DNA of 64,000 bases, taken from assembly GCF_964253035.1 (NCBI RefSeq), contig NZ_CAXUQL020000001.1, positions 7,254,001 to 7,318,000 on the forward strand, read 5' to 3'. The translations under genes and the position numbers were made by a program. The DNA comes from Pseudorhodoferax sp032153935. Its GTDB lineage: Bacteria > Pseudomonadota > Gammaproteobacteria > Burkholderiales > Burkholderiaceae_C. The notes under the pieces are model-generated. The model was given only the letters and a program-made list of their open reading frames with translations, ran no database searches and had not been told where the DNA came from. Below are positions 32,254 through 41,826 of this stretch, piece after piece. Position 1 is the stretch's first letter. Each line of letters opens with the position of its first letter.

Positions 32254-34848
32254 ATGGCGATGGATTCCTTGGGTTTGGGTTTTGGTCTGGCGCTGGTCTG
32301 CTCGGCGGCCGTCGGCATTGGCGTCTTGCTGGTTGTGGCCAAGTCGCGCCGCGCGCCTTCGGCAATGCCAACGGGCGGCCGGCGCGGTTTGATGCTGTGG
32401 CTGCTGCTTCCAGCCTGGCTTGGCCGCGCCGTGGCGGCCCCCAGTCCATCCAAAACTACGGTGCCTCCTGGCAAGCGTCTGTGCGTGGTCCGGCTGCATA
32501 ACACGCACGCCGAGCGACAGCAGGTCGCGCACTTCGTGACCCCCATGTTCGGTCAGGCCTTCAGGCAAGGCGACATGCCCGCGGGCGAGCGCCCGCGGTT
32601 CACGTTGGCCGATGGCACAGACTGCCCGGCGACGCTGTGGGGCATCACGAGTTGGCCGGATGGCTCCATGAAGTTCTGCGGCGCCATCGTCCGGGTCCCG
32701 ACTCCCGTTGCCGCTGGCGCCGGCCTGGAGCTCGAGGTGCGGGCTGGTGGCAGCGCCGAACGCCAAGTCAGTAAGCGCACCACTACCGACCTGGAGTCGG
32801 CAGAGCTGTCGGTGGTGCTCGAAGGGCTTGTCGCGCTGGAAGGCACCTGGACAGCCGCACTGAACGACGGCATCCATAGCCGTGCCAACATCGTCCAGCT
32901 GGCTGCGGGACCTGCCGGCGCACTCTGGCGCATTGGCTCCGAGTTTCGCAATCGTGCTGGCAAGCCCCATGGGCAGCTGTACTGCTGGCATTACGTCCTG
33001 GCCCTTACTGGTGCCAATGACGAGTTCACAGGCTTGCGCTACCTGGCACGCATTGCGCAGCCCTGGACCGACGTGGAGCAACCCAAGGCAGAACACCGAG
33101 AGTTTTCCGCCAGCCTGCGCGCAGGCGCGCAAGTGCTGCGCAAGCTGTTGGGCCATACGACGACCGAGACGCCTGGTGACGCCATCCGTTTGCCGCACTA
33201 CGCTTCCTTCTTCTCCGCTGGGCACGACGGTCGATGGGACTATGTGCAAGGCACCGGTAAAAGCCCTGCCGACGCCCATGTTCGCGTAACTCTCGATGGC
33301 GAAAACCTGCGGCGCAGCGGTCTTGTGCCTCCGTACGATCCTGAGGCGCTCATCAACGACGCAGAACGCATCGACTACCACCCCATGGGAAGGGGAAGCA
33401 TCAACCGCGCGATGGGCACCACAGGCGAGCGTAGCGACATTGGCCTGCTGCCCGAATGGAACGTGCGCCACTTGCTCAAGCAGTCCGAAGACCACGAGCG
33501 GGTGGTGCGCGTGAACGGACTGTCCGCCGCGGGATTCCGGCTGACCTTTCGCAAGCGCGCGACGCTGCAACCAGTGCCATGCGTCGACATCCGCGCGCAA
33601 TACCCGGGGCTAGGCAACGCTGAGACGAACTGGCGCGGCTACATCTATATGAGCGGCATGACCAAGCCCGCCCCCAACGAATCGCTATGGCGTGAAGACA
33701 CGGCGCACCGGCCAGGCTGTACCTACTGGCCCTACCTCTTCACGGGGGAGCCACAGTATCTGGATCTGCTGACCGAACACGCCTTCGCGCATGTCCTGGA
33801 ACTCAACCAGGGCAATGGAACTGTCTGGGGCACCACGTTCCCGCGGCAGCAACTGCTCGAAGGTGCGTGGGGCGGAGAGCGCGGCATTCGCGTCGGCGCG
33901 GGAGGAACGCTTTACAAGGGCAGCGGTGTGCTGCTCTACGGCATCGGTGGCCAGCGCATGGCCGCCTGGCGTTCGCGCGACGTGGCACAAGCTGCGGCGC
34001 TGGCGCCCGATATGCCGCCCGATGGCGCCGCCGTGCGCCAGTACCTGAATGATGTGCTCGCTTCTTCGTACGCGGCGTTCAGAGACTACATGTCCAAGGT
34101 GCCAGCGAGCTTCCGTGAGGCGGGCTTGTTCATGCAGGACAAGGGCAACGGCCTCCCCTGGCAGATCGCCTACATGTCTTGGTCGGTGTGCCACCAGGCC
34201 GATATCCTGGGCACTCCTGATGCGGCCTACGTGCGATCTCATCTCGGCCGCTTCTGGAACGGCTTTGCGAGACAAGCTGACATGGCCTGCCTGGTAGCCA
34301 TGGCTTGCAGCTACCGCGACGAGGACGGCAACTTGGTCGACAACATCAATGGCGTATTGGGCAGCTTGCGTTGCAATCTGAATTTCGACGCTGCATCCTC
34401 ACGCATCACGATTGCGCCAGCCAAGGACAAGACCAATGGCGCCTGGAGCGCCCATGACGGCGACCGCTTTTCCTTTGCAGGAAAACCAATGGACCTGCTC
34501 AAGAGCTTTGCGGAAATGAAGCCTTATCGCGTGTTCTTCGCGGTGAGGTGCGAAGGCCAGACATTTCAACTAGCACTCAAGCCCAACGGCCCGCCGATCC
34601 GCTTTCCGGAAAGCGTGGTGATCACGGACTGTTTCGCGCAACTCAAGGACTTTAGGCCTGACCTAGCATTCAGTCCGCCCAATAGCCCCTCGGGATACTC
34701 GGCCAACATCCGCGGCGCCGTGGCGTACCACCTCGCATGTGGAGACAAGGTCAACGATGCTGTGGAGCAATTGGACAGGATCGTCAAGGGCCAACGCATC
34801 AACTACAAGGACAGGCCGAAGTACCGCACGCTAACCAGCCGCACCTGA
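32254..34848 (+). CDS. large exported or anchored protein with RIFT-barrel-like N-terminal domain, possible polysaccharide lyase
   Basis: The 864-residue protein starts at the ATG at 32254 (GGGAG 7 bases before). Two hydrophobic stretches at about 7-30 and 47-62 look like a membrane anchor or a signal. From about 70 an N-terminal beta domain carries the signature TPMFGQAFRQGDMP near 93, FTLADGTDCPATLWG near 115 and WPDGSMKF at 134. That pattern is typical of the PcRGLX/YetA-like RIFT barrel found in some exo-polysaccharide lyases. The large middle (about 240-760) is alpha-rich with many Trp, His and Tyr residues, consistent with a toroid. It may trim or remodel the exopolysaccharide; the assignment is from motif resemblance only. 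Codon use is less GC-biased than in the housekeeping part. The 3' end overlaps the convergent gene by 18 bp. Confidence 0.55.
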   Translation: MAMDSLGLGFGLALVCSAAVGIGVLLVVAKSRRAPSAMPTGGRRGLMLWLLLPAWLGRAVAAPSPSKTTVPPGKRLCVVRLHNTHAERQQVAHFVTPMFGQAFRQGDMPAGERPRFTLADGTDCPATLWGITSWPDGSMKFCGAIVRVPTPVAAGAGLELEVRAGGSAERQVSKRTTTDLESAELSVVLEGLVALEGTWTAALNDGIHSRANIVQLAAGPAGALWRIGSEFRNRAGKPHGQLYCWHYVLALTGANDEFTGLRYLARIAQPWTDVEQPKAEHREFSASLRAGAQVLRKLLGHTTTETPGDAIRLPHYASFFSAGHDGRWDYVQGTGKSPADAHVRVTLDGENLRRSGLVPPYDPEALINDAERIDYHPMGRGSINRAMGTTGERSDIGLLPEWNVRHLLKQSEDHERVVRVNGLSAAGFRLTFRKRATLQPVPCVDIRAQYPGLGNAETNWRGYIYMSGMTKPAPNESLWREDTAHRPGCTYWPYLFTGEPQYLDLLTEHAFAHVLELNQGNGTVWGTTFPRQQLLEGAWGGERGIRVGAGGTLYKGSGVLLYGIGGQRMAAWRSRDVAQAAALAPDMPPDGAAVRQYLNDVLASSYAAFRDYMSKVPASFREAGLFMQDKGNGLPWQIAYMSWSVCHQADILGTPDAAYVRSHLGRFWNGFARQADMACLVAMACSYRDEDGNLVDNINGVLGSLRCNLNFDAASSRITIAPAKDKTNGAWSAHDGDRFSFAGKPMDLLKSFAEMKPYRVFFAVRCEGQTFQLALKPNGPPIRFPESVVITDCFAQLKDFRPDLAFSPPNSPSGYSANIRGAVAYHLACGDKVNDAVEQLDRIVKGQRINYKDRPKYRTLTSRT

Positions 34849-36102
34849 AGCGGCGCCCGAACGCTGATTCACCGAGGCATAGTTCATTTTGGACATGGCC
34901 TTAACCGCCGGCAGACGGTCCTGCAAAGCCTTCCGGCGCTGCTGGAGGTCCGGTACTTTGGCGGCGAGCCAGGCAGCCAAAGTGTGCGGCTGCTCCAGCA
35001 CTTGCGCATCCGGGATGAAATCAGAAATTCGCAAGTGCTCCGCCAAACCTTCGTACTTGCCAACGTAAGCGATGCAGAACGTCGGCACAGCCTGGGAAAG
35101 TGCCCCGATCGCCAGATGCATGCGGCCCGCGAACACCATGTCTGCCATCCCGGAGATGGACTTCGCAATCGCCGCCGTCTCCGGGGTGTCCACCGCGTGG
35201 ACGCGCTGACGCAACCCAATGGGCAAGGTGGCGATCACCTCGCGCTGCATCGATGCATCGGAACTGTTACTGCGGTTGTCATGCGACAGAAACAGGAAGC
35301 TCGTTTTTGGATGAAGGCTGAGGAAGCCCTGAACGAAAGCGCTCCAGTACTCCTGCACGCCAAGACCGGCCGACTGCTTTTCAGCGTTCAACCCGCTGAC
35401 GTTCAGGCAGAGCACGAGGTCGCCAGCAGCCCGTCGAGCAGCGATCCACTGCGCAGCTTGGCGACAATCGTTTGACGTGCGGTCCGGCTGCACCAAGAAG
35501 GCCACATCAGCAACCAGCGTCGCTTTGCGCCCGATGAATCGTTCGAAACGGGCATGGCTGATGGGATCACGCACATAGATTGCAACCGATGAGGGCAGTG
35601 ATTCGATCATCTGGACCGCTTCGGGGTGCGGTTGCTCGCTGATGCTGTGGCCGAGCAAAATCGCCGGTCGGCCTTGTTCGGCAGCGATGCGAAGCATGCC
35701 GATCTGGTAGCGCACGGGGTGCAAGCCGTAATAGCCATCGATGATATCGGCGCCAACAGCGAGCACCGCTCCGGCGTCGCGAACGGCGGCCACTACGCGC
35801 GCAGACTTGGCCTCCACTTCTTCGACGCTGAAACGCAGGCTCGGGAGCATGGGCCCTTTGACAGCAAACTCGCCCCAGTTGGGCATCAACACCTGCCGCA
35901 CGTAGTGCAGCCCCATGAGCTCCAGATTGTCCGCCACCGATTGAAGCATGGCCTGGTCGCCGAGGCTGCCTGCCGCCGCGCTCATGACCACGAGCGCGTC
36001 GTCGCGGCGGGCGGCCCCGCCCGACATACCGCGCAGCGCTTGACGCAACTGCGCCTGCACACGGCGCCGCACGCGCCTCACCCGAGCTTGCAATGCATTC
36101 AA
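34831..36102 (-). CDS. polysaccharide pyruvyl transferase family protein
   Basis: The 423-residue protein matches the CsaB/WcaK-type pyruvyl transferase family, which adds pyruvate ketals to sugars from phosphoenolpyruvate. Segments seen are AAAGSLGDQAMLQSV near 42, VGADIIDGYYG near 118, ILLGHSISEQPHPEA near 148, YVRDPISHARFE near 177, and GMADMVFAGRMHLAIGA near 320, with the His of GRMHLAI in the usual place. The start is TTG at 36102 with a perfect GGAGG six bases upstream. It is the last gene of the wzx operon, after the FrhB-like gene. Confidence 0.88.
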   Translation of the reverse strand: MNALQARVRRVRRRVQAQLRQALRGMSGGAARRDDALVVMSAAAGSLGDQAMLQSVADNLELMGLHYVRQVLMPNWGEFAVKGPMLPSLRFSVEEVEAKSARVVAAVRDAGAVLAVGADIIDGYYGLHPVRYQIGMLRIAAEQGRPAILLGHSISEQPHPEAVQMIESLPSSVAIYVRDPISHARFERFIGRKATLVADVAFLVQPDRTSNDCRQAAQWIAARRAAGDLVLCLNVSGLNAEKQSAGLGVQEYWSAFVQGFLSLHPKTSFLFLSHDNRSNSSDASMQREVIATLPIGLRQRVHAVDTPETAAIAKSISGMADMVFAGRMHLAIGALSQAVPTFCIAYVGKYEGLAEHLRISDFIPDAQVLEQPHTLAAWLAAKVPDLQQRRKALQDRLPAVKAMSKMNYASVNQRSGAASGAAG

Positions 36103-36132
36103 GATATTCCTCCGCTTTCAGCCCACGGGCCG

Positions 36133-37515
36133 TCAAACTCGACGCGAGAAGCGCGATGATCTGCTCAATCTCACCAGGCTCTTGTTAAGGCGGGCCAACA
36201 CACGCACATACAGCGTGTAGACCGGCAGCATCTTCATGGCGCGGGCGACACCGAACACCCGGTGACTGCTCCAGCTCATGAACATCCGGTACCGAAAGAT
36301 CAGGCGGTAGATGGGGACGACGTGACTCGCATCGGCCTGCACGCGCTTGGTAGGCCGCCATTGTCCACTCTTGTCCTTCAGCCACAGGCGGTAGGCAAGC
36401 CCGATACGGCGGTGGCGAAAACTCGCATTCTGGGACTTGACCATATCGTCCACGTTACTGCTGTCGAGAACAATGCGCCCGTCGCGCCCTGCCTCAACGA
36501 ACAACTGCTGCAGGTCAGGGTGACGAACGATCACGAGGCTGGTGCCAGCGCTATCGTTCACGTAAGCCGGTAACCAAGCATCGCCAAAACTCGCATCGGC
36601 GGTCTCGCCGACCACGTCGTCGCAGTAGTCGCAGGCTGAGAGTCGAAAAACTCCCATGCCCCAGTCGTAGCCCTCCAACTGACCCATAGGCGTCACCATT
36701 TCGGCACCGCCACCGTGCGGCTGCACAGCAAAGCCGTAAGAGCTCGCGGGACGGTTGGCCAGCTTTCGGCGGAAGTCAACCGTTTTCCAGTCGTCAGGTT
36801 CGGAGCCCATCTGCCAGGCCAGGCTTTCAGCAAATCGCCCGCTTTTCATGTGACCGCAGAACAGACTCACGGCGTAGACGATCCGCTCCTTGAGGACGGA
36901 GTCGGTGCGCATCAGCCGCCGGACAGCCTTGACATAACATGGCACGCCGACAAAGACGTAGCGTCCGGGGGTGGCACGTACCTGGGCCATCACCTGGGAC
37001 ATCTCGACCGGGTAATACCTCGTCTTCGCGTTCGCAGTCACCATGTCAGTCGACGTGGACACCGTGTAGGCAAAACGCGGCTTGCCGCTCTCAACGACTG
37101 GCCGCACATGGATAACGCCAGTCACCATCTCGCGGCTCAGCAACTCCGCCAGAAGCCAACTTGTCAGGCCACCGGAACTGCCCTCGTTCCGATGCCCTCG
37201 CTCAAGCGCATGGCCCGCATAGAGTCCCTGATACCAACCAAGCCTAGCATCGTGACCGCCGCCGAGACTCGAGTACTCGTGTGCGGCCAGCGTATCCTCG
37301 TCCGGCCCATCCAAGAACGGACACACCTGCTCGGACACAGTGGCACGCGCAGCTGAGACATGGTCAGGTCTGTACCGAGCGAACCGGTCAAACTTCATTG
37401 CGACCGGAGCATCGGTCACTGCAGCGCAAGCGCCACAGCCCACGCAGTAGCCACCATCGACCACATCGGCCAGAGAACCTTCGGTTACACCGCGATTCAA
37501 AGGAGCTAACTTCAT
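36133..37515 (-). CDS. FrhB/FdhB-like (coenzyme F420 hydrogenase beta-subunit family) protein in EPS locus
   Basis: The 460-residue protein carries an N-terminal Fe-S-type Cys group (YCVGCGACAAV near 24) and a further SACDYCDDVVGETADASFGD near 290, the pattern of the FrhB/FdhB beta-subunit family. Such proteins often occur in capsule and exopolysaccharide loci beside pyruvyltransferases, where they are thought to reduce or modify a sugar; no activity is established. Its ATG overlaps the previous stop by 4 bp (ATGA). The pairing with a pyruvyl transferase is a frequent gene neighbourhood. Confidence 0.82.
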   Translation of the reverse strand: MKLAPLNRGVTEGSLADVVDGGYCVGCGACAAVTDAPVAMKFDRFARYRPDHVSAARATVSEQVCPFLDGPDEDTLAAHEYSSLGGGHDARLGWYQGLYAGHALERGHRNEGSSGGLTSWLLAELLSREMVTGVIHVRPVVESGKPRFAYTVSTSTDMVTANAKTRYYPVEMSQVMAQVRATPGRYVFVGVPCYVKAVRRLMRTDSVLKERIVYAVSLFCGHMKSGRFAESLAWQMGSEPDDWKTVDFRRKLANRPASSYGFAVQPHGGGAEMVTPMGQLEGYDWGMGVFRLSACDYCDDVVGETADASFGDAWLPAYVNDSAGTSLVIVRHPDLQQLFVEAGRDGRIVLDSSNVDDMVKSQNASFRHRRIGLAYRLWLKDKSGQWRPTKRVQADASHVVPIYRLIFRYRMFMSWSSHRVFGVARAMKMLPVYTLYVRVLARLNKSLVRLSRSSRFSRRV

Positions 37516-38852
37516 TGCGATCCATTCTTTGCCGAAGAGGCGTGGGCATGCGGCTCAGAACGAGCCAGGACACCACCTAAATAGGCTCGAAAATCGCGCA
37601 CAACGCTGTCACGGGCGAACCTCTCCTGCACGTAAGCGCGGCCAGCCTGCGACAACCATCGGCGGCTGTCGGCATCTTGCAAAAGGCCAATCAACTTGTG
37701 TTCGAAGTCGGCCTTGTCCTTCGCCACAGCGGCGTGGACGCCATCTCGCAAGCCATGTCGCATGGTGGACACCTCGAATCCAACCAGTGGCGTCCCGTAC
37801 GCCAGTGCCTCCAAAATCTTGATAGCGGAGCCGACGCTGAACTGCATTGGCGCTATCGCCACATCTGCACTTCGGTAAAAGGGCTCCACCGATACTACTT
37901 CCCCCACCACCACCACGCCGTCGCGGCCATCGAAGCCTCTCAATTCGGGCGAGGGCCCACGGCCGACCACCTTGAGCTCCGCGTAAGGCAGCGCGGCTCG
38001 CACTGCTGGCCAAATGTCCCGTAGAAACATCAAGATGCCCTGGTTGTTGGGCCAATAGCTCATGCTGGCCACAAACACAACCTGAGGCGCAGTGCCTGCT
38101 CGACTGGCTGCGCTCAGCGGCGCCAACTCGGGCATGTCCACAGTATTGACCAAGCAATAGAGCTTGCCGCGTGGAGAACGCTGACTGAAATAGTCGACAT
38201 CCAGCGGCGAGGCGTAGAGCGCATGCTGCCAGCGGCGGAACAAGGCCTTTTCGTGGAAGCTCAGCTTGAGCACGTTGGCCCAAGCCGACAGAAACTGGAG
38301 CGGCTGGTTGCCAAATCGAGAGCGCGCGGCAATCGCACGCATCGCCGGCGCCTCCGCCGCATCCCAGTCAAGCATGCTGACGCCGCCCGGCAATAGCAAC
38401 TGATCAAGTGCAGGCGACAGGAGGGCGGCCCAGTGCGCCTGCATGGCGAACACCAGGTCGAACCGCTCGGCATCCGCGTTCGCGCGAATTGCAGCAACAA
38501 GCTCAGCGGACTGCTTCCGCGTCGCGGGATTGATTCTGCCGGTGGTCACCCACGCCAAGCAAAGCAACTTGCGCAGCGCCGAAGGCTGCAGTTGGCTGGC
38601 CCAGACCATCGGCTTGGCCTGCATGACCGCACCCAACACTGTCACGCTGCAGATCTGCGACTTGAACGGCGTTTCAAGTTCGATCTGCGCACGTGCGTCC
38701 TGCGCGGCATTGCACAACAGCAGGTGCACCTCCCCAGCGGCCGCCAGGGCCTCAAGTGATGCGCGGATCCGCAACTGCGCCCCACCGCCCGAGACGGAGG
38801 GCAAGTAAGGTGTGATGAACAGTAGGCGTGGGCGAGAAGCAGAGCGCGTCAT
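37512..38852 (-). CDS. glycosyltransferase, GT4-like (GT-B fold)
   Basis: The 446-residue protein starts at the ATG at 38852, 2 bp after the stop of the flippase gene. It has LFITPYLPSVSGGGAQLRI near residue 11, VVFVASMSYWPNNQGILMFL near 255 and the donor-site segment VAIAPMQFSVGSAIKILEALAYGTPLVG near 350, with the E in KILEALAYG at the usual GT4 place. It acts at the cytoplasmic face and adds one sugar to the lipid-linked unit; donor and linkage are unknown. Confidence 0.85.
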   Translation of the reverse strand: MTRSASRPRLLFITPYLPSVSGGGAQLRIRASLEALAAAGEVHLLLCNAAQDARAQIELETPFKSQICSVTVLGAVMQAKPMVWASQLQPSALRKLLCLAWVTTGRINPATRKQSAELVAAIRANADAERFDLVFAMQAHWAALLSPALDQLLLPGGVSMLDWDAAEAPAMRAIAARSRFGNQPLQFLSAWANVLKLSFHEKALFRRWQHALYASPLDVDYFSQRSPRGKLYCLVNTVDMPELAPLSAASRAGTAPQVVFVASMSYWPNNQGILMFLRDIWPAVRAALPYAELKVVGRGPSPELRGFDGRDGVVVVGEVVSVEPFYRSADVAIAPMQFSVGSAIKILEALAYGTPLVGFEVSTMRHGLRDGVHAAVAKDKADFEHKLIGLLQDADSRRWLSQAGRAYVQERFARDSVVRDFRAYLGGVLARSEPHAHASSAKNGSQ

Positions 38853-38854
38853 GT

Positions 38855-40354
38855 TCAAGAGAACCTCTTGAGGGGCTTGGAAATCTTCTTCCACGCGGCA
38901 GCAACATGCTCCAAGATGATTTTTTCGCTCGAATCAGGTCGACCAGCCAGTACCCAACAGGAATAGATCAGTCCACCATACACCAGGATACTCAGCACGA
39001 CCTTGAACACGAGGACCACAAAGACCGGACCACCGACGTACCTGGCTGCGGCTGACGCGGCGAAAAACATGGCAGTGGCCGAAACAATGACACGCAGCAG
39101 CGCCACCCACACCTCGCTTCCCTGCAACACCTTGAGCCGGATCAGATAGAAGCCGAACGCTGCGGTGCTCACAAAGGTCCAAGCGCAATAAAGCCAAGCG
39201 ACGCCCAACACGCCCTGCCAAGAGAACGCCGGAATGATCAGCACCAAGACGGTGATGGCATATGCCCAGGAAAGCGCCGCATTGACCCGCACGTAACCCA
39301 GCACGACCAAGGTCTGCTGAGCCGTGTAGCGAAAGCCCGAGGTCATGGCTGTCAGGCTAAAGATCGCCACGATGGGGGTGGCACCCATCCACTTGTCGCC
39401 AAAGAGGACATGGACGAACTCGGGAGCCACCAGTGCAAAGCCGACAGCCAGAGGTACAGCAATCAGGTTGACGCCAGCAATGGCTTTCTGGATAGCGGCG
39501 ATCTGCCGATCCTTCTGGTTGTTGAGGCTGGCCAGCGTCGGCATCAGCGCGCGGCCGATCGGCATCACGAGCTCAGTGCTAGGCAAGGTCGCCACTTCAC
39601 GCCCCACAGCGTAAAGCCCGACCTGCTCCGATCCGCCGGCCTTCCCGATGTAGGCCCGGTCTAAGTGGTTGACGGCGTACTGCGCCAGACCATCCAAGAA
39701 ATACCAGAGCGAAAAGCCGGTGAGTTCCCGCCAGTACTGCAAGGACCAGCGCGGACGTTGCGCCACCAGCCAATAACTGAGCAGGCTTCGAGCGATCTCC
39801 GCTGAGCAGATGCCAAGCACAAGACCCCAGTAGCTTCGCAGCGCCAACACCGCACTGACACTTACAACGAACGAAACAAGCCGAGGCACGAACGAAAACA
39901 GGAAGTCGCGGCGGAAATCAAGCTCCTTGCGGAAGTTGACAACATAGATGTTCTGCAGACCGCCCACCAGGCCTGCAGCTCCTACAGAAAACATGATCGG
40001 CATGACTCGGCTATCGTCATAGGCCTTGGCAGCGAACGGCGCGGCGGAGAAGATGATCAAGGAAATCAGCAACGTTTGCATCACCTTGATAGACCAAGCC
40101 GTGTCGTAGTGGCCGGACGTGGCATCGCGGTTGCGGATCAGCGCCGAGTCCATGCCGAACTCAACCAACACCTGGGAAAATCCGATGACCACCATCGCCA
40201 TGTTGACCAAGCCGTAGTCCGCGGGCGTGAGGATCCGGGCGCAAATGCCCAAGCTGATCAGGCCCAAGAACTTGGCTCCCCAGCGGATCGCAATCGCCCA
40301 AACAGATCCCTGAATTAACGCACCGGACAGGGAGCGGTTTTGAGAAGAAGACAT
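38855..40354 (-). CDS. wzx: oligosaccharide flippase (Wzx-type)
   Basis: The 499-residue protein has about 12 to 14 hydrophobic helices of the MATE/Wzx fold; it should carry lipid-linked repeat units across the inner membrane for the periplasmic polymerase. It begins MSSSQNRSLSGALIQGSVWAIAIRWGAKF, a typical start, with RNRDATSGHYDTAWSIKVMQTL near 83. It heads a four-gene minus operon (wzx, GT, FrhB, pyruvyltransferase) with very short gaps or overlaps. Confidence 0.9.
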   Translation of the reverse strand: MSSSQNRSLSGALIQGSVWAIAIRWGAKFLGLISLGICARILTPADYGLVNMAMVVIGFSQVLVEFGMDSALIRNRDATSGHYDTAWSIKVMQTLLISLIIFSAAPFAAKAYDDSRVMPIMFSVGAAGLVGGLQNIYVVNFRKELDFRRDFLFSFVPRLVSFVVSVSAVLALRSYWGLVLGICSAEIARSLLSYWLVAQRPRWSLQYWRELTGFSLWYFLDGLAQYAVNHLDRAYIGKAGGSEQVGLYAVGREVATLPSTELVMPIGRALMPTLASLNNQKDRQIAAIQKAIAGVNLIAVPLAVGFALVAPEFVHVLFGDKWMGATPIVAIFSLTAMTSGFRYTAQQTLVVLGYVRVNAALSWAYAITVLVLIIPAFSWQGVLGVAWLYCAWTFVSTAAFGFYLIRLKVLQGSEVWVALLRVIVSATAMFFAASAAARYVGGPVFVVLVFKVVLSILVYGGLIYSCWVLAGRPDSSEKIILEHVAAAWKKISKPLKRFS

Positions 40355-40569
40355 CGGTCAGTCAACGGCGCGGGTTGCGGCGCGCGCCCATTGCCGCGCC
40401 ACCAACGGCAACATCGTGCGGGGTGGGAAGCGAGAGCAACACACTGCGCTGCGCGCATGCAGGAAAACCGGAGACTGGCAGCTCATGCAGGTAGGGGAAT
40501 TGAAGGGTCGCATCATACGCATGCATCACGATCAGTCGGCCGCGGAACGCGCGGCCCGCGCACGCCGTG
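40355..40569. other. 215-bp intergenic region upstream of wzx
   Basis: This spacer between the PLP-decarboxylase stop and wzx holds no supportable gene; a plus-strand open frame here has arginine-rich, non-family sequence. A GC-rich 7-bp hairpin (40538-40544 with 40550-40556) has no T-run. A possible wzx promoter is described separately. Confidence 0.6.
40512..40539 (-). promoter_or_regulatory. candidate promoter of the wzx operon
   Basis: Read on the minus strand TATGAT (40517-40512) is a five-of-six -10 box, with CCGACT, a weak -35 match, 16 bp upstream at 40539-40534. The predicted start would leave a leader of about 150 bases before wzx. No JUMPstart/ops element is seen. Confidence 0.3.
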
Positions 40570-41826
40570 CTAGATCAGCACCTCTACGCAAGCAGGATGC
40601 AGCAGAAACCGCTCGGGGCTGGCGCTGGCGCCATAGGCGCCAGACTGGAAGACAACGACTAGTTCGCCAATGGACACATCTGCAAGAGCGACTTGGTCCG
40701 CCAGTCTGTCAAGCGGTGTGCACAAAGGGCCCGTCACCGTGGCCAGCCCATTCGATGGCGCCGTCATCTGGCACCCAAGCCCTACCGGATAGTTTCGTCG
40801 CACAACCTGGCCAAAGTTGCCGCTCGCCGCGAGATGGTGGTGCAGCCCGCCGTCGGTGACGACAAATCTTTCGCCTCGTGAGGTTTTGTGGTCGATTACA
40901 CGACAAACATAGACACCCGCCTCTCCCACCAGATAGCGCCCAAGTTCCAGCACCAGCGCCGCCTCGGGCAGTTCCTGCGCGGCTTGCTCGATCAACGTGG
41001 CCAAGTTCTCGCCGATTGGCGACAGATCCAACCGCATCTCACCAGGAAAGTAAGGTATTCCAAAGCCCCCACCAAGGTTCAACGTCTGAACAGGCGCCGG
41101 CGCGCTGGCGGCCAAACGTACAGCCAACGCATAGGACTGCCGCTGCGCCTCGCAAATTGCCTCCGACTTGAGATTCTGCGAACCAGCGAACAGATGAAAG
41201 CCCTCGAACTGCAGCCCCGCCGCGGCGATGTCGCGCAGCAGCGCGGGCACGGCCTCGGCATCGACGCCGAATGGCTTCGGGCCGCCGCCCATCTTCATGC
41301 CGGAGCCCTTGAGCTCGAAATCGGGATTCACGCGCACCGCCACCCGCGCCGGCAAACCGAGTTCCTGCGAGGCCGCAGCCAACGGCCGGATCTCGCGTGC
41401 CGACTCCAGGTTCACGAGAATGCCGGCCGCCACGGCCTGGCGCAGTTCTGCGTCGCGCTTGCCAGGCCCCGCAAAACTGATCTCCTGGGGATCGGTGCCC
41501 CCATCGAGTGCCACCTGCAACTCACCTGCAGAGGCGACGTCGATTCCATCGACGAGGCCTGCCATGAAGCACACCAGTGCCGGCATGGGATTGGCCTTCA
41601 TCGCGTAGTGCAGCTTCACCGCCGCCGGCAAGGCCGACCGCAGTTCGGCGACGCGAGCGCGAAGCACCCCCCGGTCATATGCATAGAACGGTGTCTGTCC
41701 CACCCTGGCGGCCAGCCGCGTGAGCGGGATACCGCCCACGACGAGTTCGCCTTCATGCACCGGAAACTGCGACATCTCTGCATGCTGGAGCGGCGGCCGC
41801 GCCGGGGCACGGCGTTCAGTGGTCAT
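40570..41826 (-). CDS. PLP-dependent decarboxylase, exosortase A system-associated
   Basis: The 418-residue protein is a fold-type III PLP enzyme of the diaminopimelate/ornithine decarboxylase group. The PLP Lys is Lys77 in HYAMKANPMP, GGGFGIPYFPGE lies near 240 and the ASPERFLLHPA C-terminus closes the barrel. With the neighbouring ligase it is the family that recurs beside exosortase A. Its ATG at 41826 lies 11 bp inside the ligase 3' end. The substrate is unknown; decarboxylation of an amino acid later loaded on the ACP is a guess. Confidence 0.88.
   Translation of the reverse strand: MTTERRAPARPPLQHAEMSQFPVHEGELVVGGIPLTRLAARVGQTPFYAYDRGVLRARVAELRSALPAAVKLHYAMKANPMPALVCFMAGLVDGIDVASAGELQVALDGGTDPQEISFAGPGKRDAELRQAVAAGILVNLESAREIRPLAAASQELGLPARVAVRVNPDFELKGSGMKMGGGPKPFGVDAEAVPALLRDIAAAGLQFEGFHLFAGSQNLKSEAICEAQRQSYALAVRLAASAPAPVQTLNLGGGFGIPYFPGEMRLDLSPIGENLATLIEQAAQELPEAALVLELGRYLVGEAGVYVCRVIDHKTSRGERFVVTDGGLHHHLAASGNFGQVVRRNYPVGLGCQMTAPSNGLATVTGPLCTPLDRLADQVALADVSIGELVVVFQSGAYGASASPERFLLHPACVEVLI

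Noticed and set aside
40416..40859. 147-residue plus-strand open frame upstream of wzx
   Set aside because: Arg/Gln/Trp-rich shadow-like sequence that largely overlaps the PLP decarboxylase gene on the other strand; no Shine-Dalgarno or family match.
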